Assembly: GCA_036379295.1 (NCBI GenBank)
Contig: DASVGY010000001.1
Span: 1-64,000, forward strand
Length of the DNA stretch: 64,000 nucleotides
Source of the DNA: Pseudopedobacter sp036379295
GTDB lineage: Bacteria > Bacteroidota > Bacteroidia > Sphingobacteriales > Sphingobacteriaceae
Direction of reading: 5' to 3'
Shown here: in pieces, positions 36,740 through 43,788 of the stretch
Numbering within the stretch: the stretch's first letter is position 1
Layout of the letters: each line of letters starts with the position of its first letter
The notes under the pieces: generated by a model
Told to the model about the DNA's origin: nothing
The model's input: the letters and a program-made list of their open reading frames with translations, nothing else
The model's database searches: none
Position numbers and translations under genes: made by a program

Positions 36740-37294
36740 ATGAAAACAGAAAAAGAAAAGATGATTGCCGAAGAGTTTTACGATGCAAACGATGAGCAAT
36801 TAGTAAAAGACAGACGAGCGGCAAAACGCTTGTTAAGGCAGCTAAATATCACAGAATATTTAGTAACAAAAACCGCAAGAAAAGTGATTAAAGAATTAAT
36901 CCCTAATGGAACCAACACGCTTTATATTGAACCTCCCTTTTATTGTGATTACGGCTACAATATCAGCTGTGGCGAACGCGTGTATTTTAACGTAAACTGC
37001 GTGGTGCTTGATGTGGCAAAGGTAACTATTGGTAATGATGTGATGTTTGCGCCGGGCGTTCAGTTGTACACAGCTAGCCACCCAACCGATAAAGACTTGA
37101 GAAAAACAAAGGAATTTGGCCGTTCAATAAAAATTGGTAACGATGTTTGGATTGGCGGCGGTGCCATTATTTTACCCGGAATTACTATTGGGGATAATTG
37201 TGTAATAGGTGCTGGATCTGTGGTTACAAAAAACGTAGCCGATAATACAATGGTAGCCGGAAATCCTGCAAAGTTTATCAAAAAACTTAACTGA
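36740..37294 (+). CDS. maa: Sugar O-acetyltransferase, maltose acetyltransferase type
   Basis: The 184-residue protein has the Maa-type N-terminal helix pair (KTEKEKMIAEEFYDANDEQL) and the left-handed beta-helix of hexapeptide repeats (INCVVLD-like, IGNDVMFAPGVQLYTASHP, IGNDVWIGGGAIILPGITIGDNCVIGAGSVVTKNV). The catalytic His sits in TASHP. Acetyl-CoA is the donor and sugars or sugar-like thiols the acceptors. I chose ATG 36740, which matches family N-termini; earlier in-frame ATGs at 36728 and 36653 run through the preceding terminator. No separate promoter fits between terminator and start. Confidence 0.9.
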   Translation: MKTEKEKMIAEEFYDANDEQLVKDRRAAKRLLRQLNITEYLVTKTARKVIKELIPNGTNTLYIEPPFYCDYGYNISCGERVYFNVNCVVLDVAKVTIGNDVMFAPGVQLYTASHPTDKDLRKTKEFGRSIKIGNDVWIGGGAIILPGITIGDNCVIGAGSVVTKNVADNTMVAGNPAKFIKKLN

Positions 37295-37321
37295 CTAAGA
37301 GCCCGTTCAAGTTTGTATTGT

Positions 37322-37400
37322 AAGAGTGTTTGTAGCTTATTTTTGAGCGAAAAAAGGCAGCGATAGCCGGAAGCAATCGCGAAAGAGCGTAAGCACTCTT
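37322..37400. repeat. Structured intergenic block with inverted ends
   Basis: In the 260-base gap after maa, aagagtgttt (37322-37331) pairs with aagcactctt (37391-37400), nine of ten positions, around a GC-richer core (ggcagcgatagccggaagca). It looks like a dispersed palindromic repeat or a folded RNA rather than a gene. Only one copy is seen in the window. Confidence 0.4.
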
Positions 37401-37503
37401 GAGTTTCTTTAAAAATATAAAAAACACCAAAAAATTCAACTCATCTGTAGCCGAAAAGAAGCGTATAAAAATGATTAGCTAACTTCTAAAAAGGACGTAA
37501 AAA

Positions 37504-37532
37504 AACCTTCTGAATTTACTCCAGAAGGTTTG
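37504..37532 (-). terminator. Terminator of the small membrane-protein gene
   Basis: A perfect 10-bp stem (aaaccttctg at 37504-37513, cagaaggttt at 37523-37532) is followed on the minus strand by a run of U. It lies 23 bases past the stop of the 37555-37860 gene. Confidence 0.85.
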
Positions 37533-37554
37533 TTTATAGATAGATTAAAAAAAA

Positions 37555-37860
37555 TTACAATATCAACAAAATAACGATGATAACCAGCAATGCAGTTACA
37601 GAAAGGTAGATACCGCCATTGCCAATAGCATTTGCCTCGCTTTTCATTTGCTTAAGTTCTGCTCGCAAAGCTTTCTTTTCTTCGCGGCTAAGGTCGCTTT
37701 TATCCATACTCCTAATTTGCTCAACCCTGCTGGTTAATTGGTTTAACTTAACTTGTTGCTCTGTGGTTAAGGGTTTAGAATTTTTATCTTTTGCGGATGC
37801 CAAGTTAACAGAAGTCAACAGCATCATAAAAGAAAACGCGATGTACATCAATTTTTTCAT
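37555..37860 (-). CDS. Small membrane protein with signal peptide, coiled coil and C-terminal helix
   Basis: The 101-residue protein has a signal peptide (LMYIAFSFMMLLTSVNLASA), a charged helical region (about 28-75; LTSRVEQIRSMDKSDLSREEKKALRAEL) and a C-terminal membrane segment (IYLSVTALLVIIVILLIL). The middle motif LSREEKKALRAELKQMK followed by a glycine and a terminal Leu/Ile helix is one I recall from small uncharacterised Bacteroidetes proteins. No function is known. It is transcribed alone and has its own terminator. Confidence 0.75.
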   Translation of the reverse strand: MKKLMYIAFSFMMLLTSVNLASAKDKNSKPLTTEQQVKLNQLTSRVEQIRSMDKSDLSREEKKALRAELKQMKSEANAIGNGGIYLSVTALLVIIVILLIL

Positions 37861-37999
37861 GTGTGTTTATATTTTGTGAATAATATAGCTTAACATTAAT
37901 AATTGAGCCAAAGCTTAAACAGCAGTTTAAAGCTGTTACAACTGTATTTTTTTAAAACAAAATTGCTAATCTTGAAAAATCGTACGCTAAAACATACAG

Positions 38000-39382
38000 C
38001 TAGTTTAACATTACCTGCTTGTGCGGATTTGATAACACAAAGTCTGAAAGTAATTTCTCAATAAATAGGTAGGATGGGTATGGCGTTAAACTCAACTTAG
38101 CGCTTTCTAAATCTCTGGGCAATTTTTTTTCGGCTAGGTAGCCCATCCCACAAAAAACGCCCTTTTCTACTAAAATGCAACTCTTTTCGTACTTGTTGCG
38201 GCCTTCGTCAACTATTAAATAGCTTGGCAAGCCCTGTATTACTTCGGCAATCAATAAATTGACCCGTTGGTTATAGGCTTGTGCGGTTTCTTCTTGCACA
38301 CAAGCTCCTTTGCAAACTTCATTTGTTAAACCCAAACAGCCAGTATTACTTTTTTGCAAATCGCACAAAACATGACACAAATTGAACTCATGGCACCACT
38401 GCCGCATAAGCTGCTGTGCTTCTGCTATGGAATTAAAAAGCAAAATCGGTTTTATAAACTTTTGCTTTTTACCAATTGCCAAACGTTTATATCCAAGTTG
38501 GTCTTCGTAAGCATACAAAGCAAAGCGCTTTTCGGGGTGCTTGGCCGCCCGATTTTTCTCGGGCCACAGCCTTTTAATTTCAATATTTTCTAAAATGAGC
38601 GCTTGCAACTCAGTACCGCAAACCTGATGGGATATTTTTCTGATTTCTCTCAAAAAATCTTGCTTATTTTTGTGGGTATCATTATTAGAGAAATGCCCTA
38701 AAATGCGCTTGTAAAGATTTTTTGCTTTCCCTACATAAATTATTTTGTCTTTTTTATCTCTAAAATAATAAACGCCAGGCTGCCTTGGGATACTTTCTAA
38801 AGCTAATCTGGAAATATGCGGCGGTAAAGATTCTTCTTTTGATTTCGCGTTTAAGGCTTCATCAATGTAGCGGTGCTCATCCGCATCAATTAATGTTTTA
38901 AACAAAATTGTTGTAGCTAAGGCATCGCCCGCCGCTCGGTGTCTGTTTTCAATTTTTATATTTAAGCTACGGCAAAGTTTGCCTAAACTATAAGATGGCA
39001 AACCAGGTAATATTTTGCGGGCGAGCCTAACAGTACATAGTTTTTTACTGCTAAGCGTAAAACCTTCTCGCTTTAAATGATGGTTAACAAATGAAAAGTC
39101 GAAGTTAACGTTATGCGCAACAAATATCTTTCCGTCGAGAAATTCAAAAATTGTGGGAGCAACTTCTTCGAATTTAGGTGCATTTTGTACCGCCGCATTG
39201 GTAATACCCGTTAAGCTTTCAATAAAAACTGGTATCTCTTGCTGGGGGTTAATTAACGTTTGAAATTCGTCGATAATATTTTGCCCATCGTGAATATAGA
39301 TGGCAATTTCGGTAATGCCGTTTGCGTTTGCATAGCCCCCCGTAGTTTCAATATCAACAATTGCAAAAAGGCGATTCATCAA
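38000..39382 (-). CDS. DnaQ-type 3'-5' exonuclease fused to a UvrC/Cho-like GIY-YIG nuclease
   Basis: The 460-residue protein joins two nucleases. Residues 1-175 are a DEDDh exonuclease: AIVDIETTGG, FVAHNVNFDFSF and HRAAGDALAT give the acidic and His ligands. Residues about 195-290 are a GIY-YIG domain: PGVYYFRDKKDKIIYVGKAK, Arg in LYKRILGHF and Glu in ALILENIEIKRLWP, so both catalytic residues are kept. A cysteine cluster follows at C336, C340, C349, C357 and C361; the spacing C-X7-C-X3-C of the last three matches the UvrC iron-sulfur site. The start is ATG 39382 or the next codon. A role in DNA repair is inferred. Confidence 0.9.
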   Translation of the reverse strand: MMNRLFAIVDIETTGGYANANGITEIAIYIHDGQNIIDEFQTLINPQQEIPVFIESLTGITNAAVQNAPKFEEVAPTIFEFLDGKIFVAHNVNFDFSFVNHHLKREGFTLSSKKLCTVRLARKILPGLPSYSLGKLCRSLNIKIENRHRAAGDALATTILFKTLIDADEHRYIDEALNAKSKEESLPPHISRLALESIPRQPGVYYFRDKKDKIIYVGKAKNLYKRILGHFSNNDTHKNKQDFLREIRKISHQVCGTELQALILENIEIKRLWPEKNRAAKHPEKRFALYAYEDQLGYKRLAIGKKQKFIKPILLFNSIAEAQQLMRQWCHEFNLCHVLCDLQKSNTGCLGLTNEVCKGACVQEETAQAYNQRVNLLIAEVIQGLPSYLIVDEGRNKYEKSCILVEKGVFCGMGYLAEKKLPRDLESAKLSLTPYPSYLFIEKLLSDFVLSNPHKQVMLN

Positions 39383-39500
39383 AACAAAAGTAAATAAATT
39401 TACTAATTTAATTAGTATTTCAGCAAAAAAACTATTGTAACAATCTTTTTTGCGTGATTTCGTTTCTAATTTTTATCTTCAACGGATTTTATTTTAGATT

Positions 39501-40223
39501 ATGATTCAAAAAACAATAATTACGCTGGGCATTACCGCGTTCGTTTTATCAGCAAGCGCACAAAGTGCGAAGAAGACACCTGTAAAAAAGACGGTTACGG
39601 CCGCAAAAACTGTGGTAACCAAACCAATGACACAAGTCGACTCGGCCAGTTACGCTTTTGGGTTAAAAATTGCCCAGGGATTAAAGTCTGACGGGGTGAA
39701 AAGTTTAAACTACGATTTGCTCAAAAAGGCGATGCAAGATGTTTTTACCGACAAGCCTTTGGTGGTTGAAGATGAAGTTGCAGGAAAAACCATAGGACAG
39801 TTTTTGCAAAAAATAAGTAAAGAAAAATATGCTGGTATAGAAGAGGCTGGCAAAAAATTTTTAGAGGAAAACAAAAAAAATCCTAAAATTACAACCCTTC
39901 CAAGTGGCTTACAATACGAAGTGTTAACTATGGGAACCGGTGCAAAGCCTTTAGCTACGGATACGGTGACCGTTCATTACAAAGGTACTTTGATTGATGG
40001 TAAACAGTTTGACAGTTCTTACGACAGAAACGAACCAATATCTTTACCACTAAACGGCGTTATCCCCGGTTGGACAGAAGGTGTGCAGCTAATGCCAGTT
40101 GGCTCTAAGTTTCGTTTTTACATCCCCTATCAGTTAGGTTATGGAGAAAGAGGTGCAGGACAAGATATTCCACCTTACAGTACATTGATATTTGATATCG
40201 AGCTAATGAAAATTAGCAAATAA
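39501..40223 (+). CDS. FKBP-type peptidyl-prolyl isomerase, periplasmic FkpA/Mip type
   Basis: The 240-residue protein has a signal peptide (IITLGITAFVLSASAQ), a Lys/Thr-rich spacer, the helical dimerisation domain of Mip/FkpA proteins (SYAFGLKIAQGLKSDGV, FLQKISKEKY) and a C-terminal FKBP domain at about 150-238 (VTVHYKGTLIDGKQFDSS, PLNGVIPGWTEGVQLMPVGSKF, IPYQLGYGERG). It helps fold exported proteins by proline isomerisation. A strong terminator follows. Confidence 0.94.
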   Translation: MIQKTIITLGITAFVLSASAQSAKKTPVKKTVTAAKTVVTKPMTQVDSASYAFGLKIAQGLKSDGVKSLNYDLLKKAMQDVFTDKPLVVEDEVAGKTIGQFLQKISKEKYAGIEEAGKKFLEENKKNPKITTLPSGLQYEVLTMGTGAKPLATDTVTVHYKGTLIDGKQFDSSYDRNEPISLPLNGVIPGWTEGVQLMPVGSKFRFYIPYQLGYGERGAGQDIPPYSTLIFDIELMKISK

Positions 40224-40245
40224 ATTTTATCAGTTGGCAAAAGAA

Positions 40246-40279
40246 AACCGGGAATTTTAGCTATTCCCGGTTTTTTTTT
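40246..40279 (+). terminator. Terminator of the FKBP gene
   Basis: A perfect 10-bp stem, aaccgggaat at 40246-40255 and attcccggtt at 40263-40272, with a 7-base loop, is followed by a run of T. It isolates the FKBP gene from the sigma-factor operon. Confidence 0.9.
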
Positions 40280-40315
40280 ATGAAACAAACTTAAATTAAC
40301 TCAAGCATTTTTGGA

Positions 40316-40858
40316 ATGAACAATCCGGATTTAGAGTTTACAGAAATTTACCAGAAATACAGTAAGTTGGTGTACAACTTAAGTTTGAGTTATTTGCAAA
40401 ACAAAAACGACGCACAAGATATAACGCAAGAAGTTTTTATAAAAATCCATCAAAAATTACATCAATTCAACCGCCAGAAAGCATCCGTAAAAACGTGGAT
40501 ATACAAAATCACTATTAACCATTGTTTGGATTTTATTAAAGCAAAACAAACCACTAAACGCTTTGCTTTTATTACAAAACTATTTAGCGCCGAATCAAAT
40601 TCACCCGAAAATGATATACCTCATTTTGACCACCCTGGCGTACGCTTAGAAAACAAAGAGCAGCTCAGCATACTTTTTGAGCAAATTAATAAACTCCCCC
40701 CACAACAGAAAACGGTTATCATCTTACTAAAAGTTGAACAGCAAAATCAGAAAGAAACAGCCGAGATTATGGGGCTTTCGATTAAAGCGGTTGAAAGCCT
40801 TTTTATACGAGCTAAAAAAAACTTGTTAAAAAAGTTAGATCAAAACGAAGGATTTTAA
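40316..40858 (+). CDS. ECF-type RNA polymerase sigma factor
   Basis: The 180-residue protein has sigma region 2 (FTEIYQKYSKLVYNLSLSYL, DAQDITQEVFIKIHQKL) and region 4 (LPPQQKTVIILLKVEQQNQ, ETAEIMGLSIKAVESLFIRA), the two domains of an ECF factor, and lacks regions 1 and 3. It heads a plus-strand cluster with a 92-residue one-helix protein 24 bases on and a CnrX/Spy-like protein overlapping that, the arrangement expected of an anti-sigma and metal sensor. It may therefore drive its own operon in response to envelope or metal stress. Confidence 0.93.
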   Translation: MNNPDLEFTEIYQKYSKLVYNLSLSYLQNKNDAQDITQEVFIKIHQKLHQFNRQKASVKTWIYKITINHCLDFIKAKQTTKRFAFITKLFSAESNSPENDIPHFDHPGVRLENKEQLSILFEQINKLPPQQKTVIILLKVEQQNQKETAEIMGLSIKAVESLFIRAKKNLLKKLDQNEGF

Positions 40859-40882
40859 AATCGTTGTCGTAAAAGACAATAA

Positions 40883-41161
40883 ATGGAAAATAAATTGGAT
40901 TTTTTGGGCAAGATAGAAAAAGTAAACGTACCTCCGTTTTTGTACACCCGTATTTTACACAAACTGCAAAACGGGCAGCAAACGGTAATTTCGCCCGTAA
41001 AGCAATGGGGATTGGCCTTTGCCTTTTTAATGTTAGTAGCTTTAAATGTAAGCATACTTGCTAAAAACTATACTAGCGGCAAGTACAAAAACGAAACAGA
41101 AAATTTGGCAAAAAGCTTAGGATTAAATAGCAATAACAACCTATATAATGACCAAAATTAA
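40883..41161 (+). CDS. Small single-helix membrane protein, probable anti-sigma factor (CnrY-like position)
   Basis: The 92-residue protein has a cytoplasmic N-terminal part of about 40 residues containing KVNVPPFLYTRILHKLQ, one membrane helix (WGLAFAFLMLVALNVSILA) and a short external tail. Size, topology and position directly after the sigma gene match CnrY-type anti-sigma factors (about 95 residues, one helix), which grip the sigma factor with a short cytoplasmic helix. There is no zinc-binding anti-sigma motif. It overlaps the next gene by 14 bases, so the two are translated together. The anti-sigma role is inferred. Confidence 0.7.
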   Translation: MENKLDFLGKIEKVNVPPFLYTRILHKLQNGQQTVISPVKQWGLAFAFLMLVALNVSILAKNYTSGKYKNETENLAKSLGLNSNNNLYNDQN

Positions 41162-41609
41162 CATACTTACTTTTGCTGTTATTGCGCTTTTTGTGCTAAA
41201 TATGGCTACCATTGGCTTCCTGGTTTTTACAAATCCTGCTATACACTCAAATAACAACGAGGGTCCCAAAAACATCATCATCAAAAAACTTCATTTTAAT
41301 GAAGCGCAAACTGAACAGTACCAATTGTTGATTGATGAACACCAAGAGCAAATGAGAGCGCTACGCAATCAATTAAAAGAAACAAAGCAGGAACTCTACA
41401 GCACCTTAAACCACCAAAATTTAGTACTTAGCGATAGTTTAATTTCCAAAATCGCGTTAATAAATACGGAAATTGAAAAGTTAAATTATCATCATTTTGA
41501 GCAGATAAAAAAATTGTGTAAGCCCGATCAACAAAAATATTTTGCAACATTAACAGCAGAGCTTTCTAGCCTCTTTAGCCCAGATAAAAACCCTCCCCCA
41601 CACCAATAA
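41148..41609 (+). CDS. Periplasmic Spy/CnrX-like metal or stress sensor
   Basis: The 153-residue protein has an N-terminal membrane anchor (ILTFAVIALFVLNMATIGFLVF) and a periplasmic helical hairpin: LHFNEAQTEQYQLLIDEHQEQMRALRNQLKETKQELY and a second long helix with HHFEQIKKLCKPDQQKYF. This is the layout of the CnrX/ZraP/Spy superfamily. Several His, Glu and one Cys lie near the hairpin and could bind metal. It overlaps the small anti-sigma-like gene, as expected for a sensor that controls it. The C-terminus is proline-rich and ends in HQ. Confidence 0.75.
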   Translation: MTKINILTFAVIALFVLNMATIGFLVFTNPAIHSNNNEGPKNIIIKKLHFNEAQTEQYQLLIDEHQEQMRALRNQLKETKQELYSTLNHQNLVLSDSLISKIALINTEIEKLNYHHFEQIKKLCKPDQQKYFATLTAELSSLFSPDKNPPPHQ

Positions 41610-41619
41610 TTTTAACATC

Positions 41620-42381
41620 ATGAAAAAGAAAATCCTTTTATCATCGGTAATTGCGGCTGCAATTATCACCGTTAGCCTAAGCTGTAAAAAATCGGCAAAT
41701 GCTGGCGGAAACAATGATAGCGCAGAAATTCCGGCAATTTACAAACGAGTTTACGGCGCATCCAGTATCACCTCAGACGGAACCTTTATCACCATAAAAA
41801 CAAGTGGCCTGCCAGATCATAAAAGTGAGTACTACGCAGCAAACAACCCGCTTTACGAAGCTTACACAGGTACCACATTTACTGGCGCAACATTTAGAAA
41901 AAACCCAAATACCATTTCCGCACAAAACTACACTTTTAAAATTCCGCTCAATCCCAAAGTAAACACAAACCACGCATCAACTCCATTAGGGCCAATTGGT
42001 GTTGCGTTAAATGGGGTGCCATTTTTTAATCAGTACGCAGGGCCAAACCAACCTTTAACCAACGAAGTTGTAAGTTTCGACCAATATTACGGTCACCCAC
42101 AACAATCAGGGCAATACCATTACCATGTTGAACCGCTGTATTTAACCCGCAACAAGTTTACAAAAGCAGCTTTGTTGGGCTTTTTATTAGATGGATTTCC
42201 GGTTTACGGGCCAGAAGAAAACGGCAAGGCAGTTGCAAACACAGATTTGGATGCCTACCACGGACATACCACTGTAACAGCAGATTACCCTAACGGGATT
42301 TACCATTATCATATCACAGATGCAGACCCATACATTAACGGTAGCGGATTTTATGGCACAGCCGGTACGGTTAGTCAATAG
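41620..42381 (+). CDS. YHYH-domain lipoprotein
   Basis: The 253-residue protein starts with a lipoprotein signal (AAIITVSLSCKK, lipid Cys at position 22). The YHYH domain is clear: GQYHYHVEPLYL and NGIYHYHITDADPYINGSGF, with GFLLDGFPVYGPEENG and DLDAYHGHTT between. The repeated His-Tyr-His motifs suggest metal binding outside the inner membrane; the function of the family is not established. It follows the Spy-like gene by 10 bases and overlaps the next gene by 29 bases, so it belongs to the sigma-factor operon. Confidence 0.88.
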   Translation: MKKKILLSSVIAAAIITVSLSCKKSANAGGNNDSAEIPAIYKRVYGASSITSDGTFITIKTSGLPDHKSEYYAANNPLYEAYTGTTFTGATFRKNPNTISAQNYTFKIPLNPKVNTNHASTPLGPIGVALNGVPFFNQYAGPNQPLTNEVVSFDQYYGHPQQSGQYHYHVEPLYLTRNKFTKAALLGFLLDGFPVYGPEENGKAVANTDLDAYHGHTTVTADYPNGIYHYHITDADPYINGSGFYGTAGTVSQ

Positions 42382-42943
42382 TTGTTGTGTTTTACTGATT
42401 TTTTGCTTTTTTAGTTGCAAACCTAGCCCTAAAAATATAAGCAAAAGCAAGGCAGTAAAAATCGAAGAAACTAAGCTGGAGAATATCAACGGGTTAATCT
42501 TTTTTGAATCCAAGCCATATAGCGGTAAGGTTTTTACGCTTTACCCAAACAGTACAGATACTGCAGAAATTAAGAGTTACCTAAACGGTAAAGAAGACGG
42601 AACATGGACTAAATACTTTGTAAATGGAAAACTAAAAGAGCAACGCTTTTTTAAAAACGGTTTAAAAGAAGGCGAATATTTAGCGTGGTGGCCAAATGGA
42701 AAAAAGCAGCTTCAGTTTCATTTTGTAAATGATGAATATGAAGGAACATGTAGCCAATGGAACCAATACGGAAGATTAATACAAAAAATGAATTACCGCA
42801 AAGGTTACGAAGAAGGCAGGCAACAAATGTTTTACGATAACGGAAAAGTTAGATCTAACTATGTAATAAAAAACGGGCGGAGATTTGGTTTACTGGGCAC
42901 TAAAAATTGTATAAATGCATCAGACAGTGTGTTTAAAAAATAG
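42353..42943 (+). CDS. MORN-variant repeat lipoprotein
   Basis: The 196-residue protein starts at ATG 42353 inside the end of the YHYH gene, giving a lipoprotein signal ending CFFSC (lipid Cys at 22). The body has four or five MORN-variant repeats of the YxNGKxxG type: YLNGKEDGTWTKYFVNGKLKE, NGLKEGEYLAWWPNGKKQ, YEGTCSQWNQYGRLIQ, KGYEEGRQQMFYDNGKV. Such repeats occur in toxin-antitoxin-system-labelled and surface lipoproteins of Bacteroidetes without known enzyme activity. The SCO gene starts one base after its stop. Confidence 0.82.
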   Translation: MAQPVRLVNSCCVLLIFCFFSCKPSPKNISKSKAVKIEETKLENINGLIFFESKPYSGKVFTLYPNSTDTAEIKSYLNGKEDGTWTKYFVNGKLKEQRFFKNGLKEGEYLAWWPNGKKQLQFHFVNDEYEGTCSQWNQYGRLIQKMNYRKGYEEGRQQMFYDNGKVRSNYVIKNGRRFGLLGTKNCINASDSVFKK

Positions 42944-42944
42944 C

Positions 42945-43577
42945 ATGGCTTTTTTATTGGGCATTTGCCTTTTGTTGGCCTGTGCCGATAAAAAAAAGAC
43001 GGAGGAGATACCCTACTACAATTCGCCGGATTTTACGCCAATTTTTATTGCTGATGAAGGCGTTGTTGCGCAAAAAATCCCTCATCAAATTGCTGATTTT
43101 TGCTTTATCGACCAAAACGGCGTAAAGGTTTCGCAAAAAAACATTGAAGGGAAAATACATGTTGCAAATTTTGTGTTTACCAGCTGCGGAAGCATTTGCC
43201 CCGTGATGACTAAAAACTTGAAGATATTAAGTAATCAATTTAAAAATGATAAAAAGGTAATCATACTTTCTTATAGCGTAACACCCTGGATTGATGATGT
43301 AAAACGCTTAGCTGCTTACACCAAAGCCAACAAAATAAGCAATCCTAATTGGCATTTTTTAACTGGAAGTAAGGCAGCCATTTATACGCTTGCCAGAAAA
43401 TCATATTTTGCCGAAGAAGATTTAGGGTTCACAAAAGACAGCACAGATTTTTTACATACAGAACATATTCTGCTGGTTGATAACAACAAAAGAATTAGAG
43501 GCGTTTACAACGGTACATTACAATTAGAAGTTGAACAATTAATTAAAGACATCAAAAGCCTAGAAACGAAAAACTAA
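42945..43577 (+). CDS. SCO1/SenC-type copper-binding lipoprotein
   Basis: From ATG 42945 the product has 210 residues with a lipoprotein signal (FLLGICLLLAC, lipid Cys 13) and a thioredoxin-like SCO domain. The copper site is present: C81 and C85 in FTSCGSICPVM, and the distal His (H174) in LHTEHILLVD. SCO proteins deliver copper to, or reduce, the CuA site of cytochrome oxidase; some act in redox sensing. No oxidase gene is nearby. It is the last gene of the sigma/YHYH/MORN cluster, one base after the MORN gene. Confidence 0.92.
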   Translation: MAFLLGICLLLACADKKKTEEIPYYNSPDFTPIFIADEGVVAQKIPHQIADFCFIDQNGVKVSQKNIEGKIHVANFVFTSCGSICPVMTKNLKILSNQFKNDKKVIILSYSVTPWIDDVKRLAAYTKANKISNPNWHFLTGSKAAIYTLARKSYFAEEDLGFTKDSTDFLHTEHILLVDNNKRIRGVYNGTLQLEVEQLIKDIKSLETKN

Positions 43578-43788
43578 GTTTACCACTAAAATTAGCATGA
43601 AAATTTTGGCTAGTTTACCACCTTCTTAACATCATCATCCGTAGCTTAACGTTTACCTTAATTACCCACGGTAAAGCTAGCCCTTGCCTTAATATTCTGT
43701 TATGTCAAAATATTTTTTAATATTAGCCAATTGAGCAGCTAAGAATTACTTATGCGCTAATTTTATACTTAACCCCTTACTTTACATC

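Noticed and set aside
39385..39392. A minus-strand TACTTTTG box before the DnaQ/GIY-YIG gene
   Set aside because: It would place the transcript start at the start codon itself. A leaderless message is possible but not supported by anything else.
43578..43788. Possible terminator or element after the SCO gene
   Set aside because: The gap has two similar gtttaccac stretches, but no stem with a U run and no coding frame; nothing definite can be called.
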